Shown here piece after piece: positions 6,496 to 9,946 of a DNA stretch of 9,946 nucleotides (positions are counted from its first letter, which is position 1; every line of letters begins with the position of its first letter). The DNA comes from an uncultured Amaricoccus sp. (GTDB lineage Bacteria > Pseudomonadota > Alphaproteobacteria > Rhodobacterales > Rhodobacteraceae): assembly GCF_937858865.1 (NCBI RefSeq), contig NZ_CALLYO010000267.1, forward strand, positions 1 through 9,946, given 5' to 3'. The notes beneath the pieces are model-generated. The model was not told the DNA's origin, did not search any database, and saw nothing but the letters and a program-made list of their open reading frames with translations. The translations under genes and the position numbers were made by a program.

Positions 6496-6526
6496 TTGAC
6501 CTTCCAGTTGCTGGAAGGCGCATATG
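6496..6526 (+). promoter_or_regulatory. CueR-type promoter of copA
   Basis: TTGACC (6496-6501) is followed by a 19-bp spacer and a weak -10 box at 6521-6526. A perfect dyad, CCTTCCAG-TTG-CTGGAAGG (6500-6518), fills the spacer and strongly resembles the E. coli copA promoter bound by CueR. The two divergent -35 boxes are only 7 bp apart, so both operators could be occupied by separate dimers. This also shows that the upstream ATG at 6524 lies within the -10 box and is not the translation start. Confidence 0.82.
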
Positions 6527-6556
6527 GGGTGTCGGATCCAGAATCGGGAGGCTGAC

Positions 6557-9000
6557 ATGCACGCATCCGACATCGCGACAGAGGCAACGGTGGTCCGCGA
6601 TCCGGTCTGCGGCATGACCGTCGACCCCACGGCCGGCAAGCCGCGGCACGAGCACGTCGGCCATACCTACCACTTCTGCTCCGAGGGTTGCCGCACGAAG
6701 TTCGTTGCGGCCCCTGAGGACTACATCGAGGCGACCGATCCGGTCTGCGGCATGAAGGTCGACCGCTCGACGGCCCGACACATGGCAAAGCACGGCGGTG
6801 AGCGCTTCTACTTCTGCTCCGGCCGCTGCAAGGAGAAGTTCGAGGCGGAGCCCGAGGCTTACCTCAAGGGCAAGCCTGCTCCGGAGCCGATGCCCACTGG
6901 CACGATCTATACCTGCCCGATGCATCCCGAGATCGAGCAGATTGGCCCGGGCGACTGCCCGATCTGCGGCATGGCGCTGGAACCGAAGGGCGTGCCGGCC
7001 GGTGACGAAGGGCCAAATCCCGAACTGGTCGACTTCCGCCGCCGCTTCGCCGTCGGGGTCGTCCTGACCGTGCCGCTGCTCGTCCTTGCGATGGGGCCCA
7101 TGCTCGGCGTGCCGGTGGGCGACTGGATCGGCGAGCGGGCTGCCCGGTGGCTGGAGCTGATCCTGGCGACGCCGGTGATCCTCTGGTCGGGCTGGCCGTT
7201 CCTCGTCCGTGGCTGGAAGTCCTTCCGCACGATGAACCTCAACATGTTCAGCCTGATCGCCATGGGCGTCGTCGCGGCCTGGGGCTTCAGCGTCGTGGCG
7301 GTGATTGCGCCCGGGCTGTTCCCGCACGGCTTCCGGGACCATTCCGGCCAGGTCGGCGTCTACTTCGAGGCCGGCGCGGTGATCGTCGTTCTGGTGCTGC
7401 TCGGCCAGATCCTCGAGCTGCAGGCCCGCGAGCGCACCGGCTCGGCGATCCGCGCGCTGCTCGACCTCGCCGCCAAGACCGCCCGCGTCATCCGGCCGGA
7501 CGGCCGCGAGGAGGAGATCGCGCTCGATGAGGTTCAGGTCGGCGACAAGCTGCGCGTGCGGCCCGGCGACAAGGTCCCGGTCGACGGAGACGTGATCGAG
7601 GGCCGGTCTTCAGTCGACGAGTCGATGCTGACCGGGGAGCCGGTGCCGGTGGAGAAGGTCGCCGGCGACCCGGTGACCGGCGCGACCATCAACGGCACCG
7701 GCAGCCTCATCATCGAGGCGAAGCGCGTCGGTAAGGACACCATGCTCGCGCAGATCGTCGAGATGGTCGCGGCGGCCCAGCGCTCGCGCGCGCCGATCCA
7801 GAGGCTCGCCGACGCGGTCGCCGGTTGGTTCGTGCCGGCCGTGATCGGCGTCGCGGTCCTCGCCTTCATCGCCTGGGCGATCTGGGGGCCGACGCCGGCG
7901 CTTGCATATGCGCTGATCTCGGCGATCGCGGTCCTGATCATAGCCTGTCCCTGCGCACTCGGCCTGGCGACGCCGATCTCGATCATGACCGCCACGGGAC
8001 GCGGCGCCCAAGCGGGGGTGCTGATCAAGAACGCCGAGGCGCTGGAGACCTTCGCCAAGGTCGACACGCTGATCGTCGACAAGACCGGCACCCTGACCGT
8101 CGGCAAGCCCGAACTCGTCGCCGTGCTCCCCGAACCCGGCTACGACGAAGCGGCGGTGCTGCGGCTCGCCGCCACCCTCGAGCGCGGCTCCGAGCATCCA
8201 TTGGCGGAAGCGATCGTCCGCGGGACAGAAACTCGGGGCCTGGCCCTCGCCGCGGCCGAGGACTTCGAGGCGGTGACCGGCAAGGGCGTGAAGGGCGTGG
8301 TCGACGGCAAGACTGTGGCCCTCGGCAATGCGGCGATGCTTGCGGAGCTCGGCCTCGAACGCGCCGCCTCGGATGCTGCCAACGCCCGTCGCGACAAAGG
8401 CGAGACCGTGATGTTCGTCGTGGTCGACGGCGCCGTCGCCGGCCTCGTCAGTGTCGCCGATCCGGTGAAAGAGACGACGCCGGCGGCGCTCAAGGCGCTG
8501 CACGCGCTCGGCTTCCGCATCGTGATGGCACCGCCCGCGCCGTGGCCGGCAAGCTCGGCATCGACGAGATCCGCGCCGAGGTCCTGCCCGAGGACAAGGC
8601 GCGCATCATCCGCGAGCTGCAGGAAAGGGGCGCCAAGGTCGCGATGGCGGGCGACGGCGTCAACGATGCGCCGGCGCTGGCGCAGGCGGACGTTGGCATC
8701 GCGATGGGGACCGGCGCCGACGTCGCGATCGAGAGCGCGGGGCTGACGCTGGTCAGGGGCGACCTCAACGGCATCGTGCGGGCGCGCAAGCTCTCACTCG
8801 CGACCATGCGCAACATCCGCCAGAACCTGTTCTTCGCGCTGGTCTACAACGCCGCCGGCGTGCCGGTCGCCGCGGGTGTCCTCTACCCGTTCCTCGGGCT
8901 ACTCATCTCGCCGATCTTCGCCGCGGCGGCGATGAGCCTCTCGTCCGTCTCGGTAATCACCAACGCCCTGCGGCTGCGCCGGGTGAACCTCGACGCCTGA
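6557..9000 (+). pseudogene. copA: Frameshifted copper P1B-type ATPase with YHS-YHS-HMBD N-terminus
   Basis: This gene encodes a Cu(I)-exporting P-type ATPase but is interrupted. The ATG at 6557 follows GGGAGG with a short gap. In order: two YHS domains (about residues 13-58 and 59-103; Cys18, Cys41, Cys45 and Cys64, Cys87, Cys91), a heavy-metal-binding domain (about 117-144; Cys120, His123, Cys134, Cys137), TGE 359-361, the metal channel CPC 464-466, the phosphorylated DKTGT at Asp508 and HP 547-548. After Met657 (codon 8525-8527) the frame changes and about 19 nt appear missing; the expected LTGDN-x is absent. The rest continues from 8527 to 9000 with GDGVNDAP, the YN segment and MSLSS, the Cu(I) ATPase signature. 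Read without repair, the product ends at 8746 (729 residues) and lacks the last two helices. Intact length would be about 820. Either a recent pseudogene or a sequence error. Confidence 0.9.
6598..6755 (+). repeat. Tandem YHS repeat within copA
   Basis: A 20-bp identical stretch ending in CTGCGGCATGA occurs at 6598-6617 and 6736-6755, exactly 138 bp (46 codons) apart in the same frame. It encodes the DPVCGM core of the two YHS domains, and shows that the N-terminus arose from, or is kept similar by, an in-frame tandem duplication. Confidence 0.75.
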
Positions 9001-9050
9001 AGGGTCAGCCGGGCGCGGTGCCTCAGAAGCGCAGCGCCCCTGACCTTCAG
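8997..9050. terminator. Possible two-way terminator hairpin between copA and the EF-hand gene
   Basis: CTGAAGGGTCAG (8997-9008) pairs with CTGACCTTCAG (9040-9050) with one bulged base, and inside it GGGCGC (9011-9016) pairs with GCGCCC (9034-9039), leaving a 17-nt loop. The hairpin spans the copA stop codon and sits between two convergent genes, a usual place for a shared terminator. No T-run follows, so it is not a classical intrinsic terminator. Confidence 0.45.
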
Positions 9051-9069
9051 TCGCGGTCGGCCGATGGCG

Positions 9070-9414
9070 CTAATCCTCATCGCCGTGCATGAAAACCTCC
9101 ATCTCTTCGGTCGTGACGCGACCGTCGCCGTCGGCGTCCATGGCGGTGAACACCCGGGCATGGACCGCCTGCACCTCCTCGAGCGAGAGCGCACCGTCGC
9201 CGTCGGTGTCCATCACAATCAGCATCATCCGCATCATGCCGGGGCCCATCATCCCCGGGCCCATCATGTCGCCCCGGTCGCCCCATGGCATCCCGAAGCT
9301 CCGCGGACGGTCGCCGTCGCGACCCGGACCCATCATCGGACCTTCGCCGGGCTGTGCGAAGGCCCAGCCGCTGGCCGCCAGGGCGGCGAGCGTTGCAAGT
9401 ATCGCTGTCTTCAT
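9070..9414 (-). CDS. Secreted Met-rich EF-hand protein
   Basis: This 114-residue protein starts with a signal peptide (1-20, cut after AFA). The mature part has a Met-rich stretch (residues 27-68, 12 Met, including three MMGPG units at 27-31, 50-54 and 55-59), then two EF-hand loops: DTDGDGALSLEE (69-80) and DADGDGRVTTEE (93-104), both with acidic residues at 1, 3, 5 and 12. The EF-hands should bind calcium, while closely spaced Met residues can bind Cu(I) or Ag(I), so a periplasmic metal-binding role beside copA is plausible but unproven. The ATG at 9414 is preferred to the one at 9426 because GGAG lies 6 nt before it and the signal peptide then starts with the usual MK. It lies 80 bp downstream of the CDF gene on the same strand and converges on copA. 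Confidence 0.85.
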   Translation of the reverse strand: MKTAILATLAALAASGWAFAQPGEGPMMGPGRDGDRPRSFGMPWGDRGDMMGPGMMGPGMMRMMLIVMDTDGDGALSLEEVQAVHARVFTAMDADGDGRVTTEEMEVFMHGDED

Positions 9415-9468
9415 CGGCTGCTCCATTGTCTGCTGGAGCCAGCCTGCGGCGCCACCGGGTGCTGCTCC

Positions 9469-9482
9469 TTGACCTCGGTCAA
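9469..9482. repeat. Palindrome upstream of the EF-hand gene
   Basis: TTGACC and GGTCAA (9469-9474 and 9477-9482) form a perfect palindrome around 2 bp, 55 bp before the EF-hand start and 13 bp past the CDF stop codon. It may be an operator for the EF-hand gene or part of a terminator for the CDF gene. No convincing -10 box was found at the expected distance on the minus strand. Confidence 0.3.
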
Positions 9483-9494
9483 CTGGAAGACGCG

Positions 9495-9946
9495 CTACGC
9501 CGAAGGTGCCGGAGACGTGATGTCGATCGCGGCCACGGCCGCCTCGTCCAGGCAGGTCGTCTCGATCTGCAGCGTCACGAAGAAGAAGCCGAACCGGTCA
9601 CGCAGGAGATCGTGCGCCCGCACCAGGAGATCGTCTCCGGCAGTGAGCGGGGTTTCGGTGCGCAGGTGCGCCGAGAAGACGTAGCGGCCGCTGGTCAGCG
9701 CCCAAGCGTGGACGTGGTGCACGTCGCGCACCCCGTCGAGTCGGCCGAGCGTGGCGGCGACCTCGGCAAGATCGACGCCGGGCGGCGTGCCTTCCATCAA
9801 GAGGTGCACCGAGTCCCGCAGGATGCCCCAGCTTGCCCAGAGCAGCACGAAGCCGAAGCCGATGCCGAGCAACGGGTCGATGGCGAGAAACCCGGTGAAG
9901 CGGATCACCAGCGCGGCGACGATGATGATCAGGCTGCCGACAAAGG
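9495..9946 (-). CDS. Cation diffusion facilitator family metal exporter (C-terminal part, runs off the window)
   Basis: About 150 residues of the C-terminal part are visible, and the frame stays open through the right edge, so the start is outside. The part covers the end of membrane segment 5 ('SLIIIVAALVIRFTG'), segment 6 with the conserved Asp ('LAIDPLLGIGFGFVLLWASWGIL') and the cytoplasmic metal-binding domain with 'GVRDVHHVHAWAL' and 'YVFSAHL'. CDF proteins are dimeric proton-coupled exporters of Zn(II), Co(II), Ni(II) or Cd(II). Within the visible part the pattern fits the CzcD/ZitB/DmeF type, and the metal cannot be fixed without the N-terminal half. The product ends with a short tail (VAAIDITSPAPSA). 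It reads toward the EF-hand gene and may share a transcript with it. Confidence 0.9.
   Translation of the reverse strand, partial: FVGSLIIIVAALVIRFTGFLAIDPLLGIGFGFVLLWASWGILRDSVHLLMEGTPPGVDLAEVAATLGRLDGVRDVHHVHAWALTSGRYVFSAHLRTETPLTAGDDLLVRAHDLLRDRFGFFFVTLQIETTCLDEAAVAAIDITSPAPSA

Noticed and set aside
6524..6556. Upstream ATG as the copA start
   Set aside because: It falls within the predicted -10 box and has no ribosome binding site, while the ATG at 6557 follows GGGAGG.
7610..8503. Minus-strand open frame of 297 codons opposite copA
   Set aside because: His/Arg/Asp-rich shadow of a conserved ATPase coding region, with no ribosome binding site or recognisable domain.
8500..8560. Programmed ribosomal frameshift in copA
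   Set aside because: The known E. coli copA frameshift is near the first metal-binding domain and yields a chaperone. Here there is no slippery run, and six conserved residues are missing, which slippage cannot restore.

Overview
The window is GC-rich chromosomal DNA, most likely from an alphaproteobacterium, with Hyphomicrobiales or a neighbouring order the best guess. This rests on the family mix: a small DUF1127 protein divergent from a GcvA-type LysR regulator, a CsoR/RcnR-like repressor of rhizobial character, a DUF6064 membrane protein, and a CueR / YHS-type copper ATPase module. I see no rRNA, tRNA, CRISPR array, integrase or insertion sequence.

Left part (1-2978). A small membrane protein of unknown function reads rightward (65-409). 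Converging on it is a leftward set: a DUF6064 membrane protein (2894-2232), a CsoR/RcnR-family metal-sensing repressor (2175-1897) and an MFS exporter with a His-bearing C-terminal tail (1888-569). The repressor and exporter are 8 bp apart. Just before the repressor lies a 24-bp inverted repeat around a G5 tract, inside the spacer of a plausible promoter whose predicted start falls on the repressor's ATG. I read this as an autoregulated metal-efflux operon; the metal is uncertain, with nickel or cobalt favoured by the exporter tail.

Middle part (2979-5574). A GcvA-like LysR regulator (minus) diverges from a 77-residue DUF1127 protein (plus). Their shared gap holds two GAGAAA boxes 21 bp apart and a leader hairpin that could mask the DUF1127 ribosome binding site. 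A second MFS transporter follows (4321-5556).

Right part (5575-9946) is a copper module. cueR and a secreted c-type cytochrome overlap by 8 bp and read leftward; a copper P-type ATPase gene (copA) reads rightward. The 123-bp gap holds two back-to-back CueR-type promoters, each with a TTGACC -35 box, a 19-bp spacer and a dyad. The ATPase carries two YHS domains and a heavy-metal-binding domain instead of the usual HMA domains. It is broken near 8527: about 19 nt appear to be missing, which removes the TGDN motif and shifts the frame, so the gene is a recent pseudogene or contains a sequencing or assembly error. Converging on copA are a secreted Met-rich EF-hand protein and the C-terminal part of a cation diffusion facilitator that runs off the right edge.

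Overall this is a metal-homeostasis region with two sensor-controlled efflux units (CsoR-type and CueR-type). I see no wholly new system. The most notable points are the copA lesion, the mirror-image CueR promoters, and the pairing of a copper sensor with a cytochrome c and of a Met-rich EF-hand protein with metal pumps.
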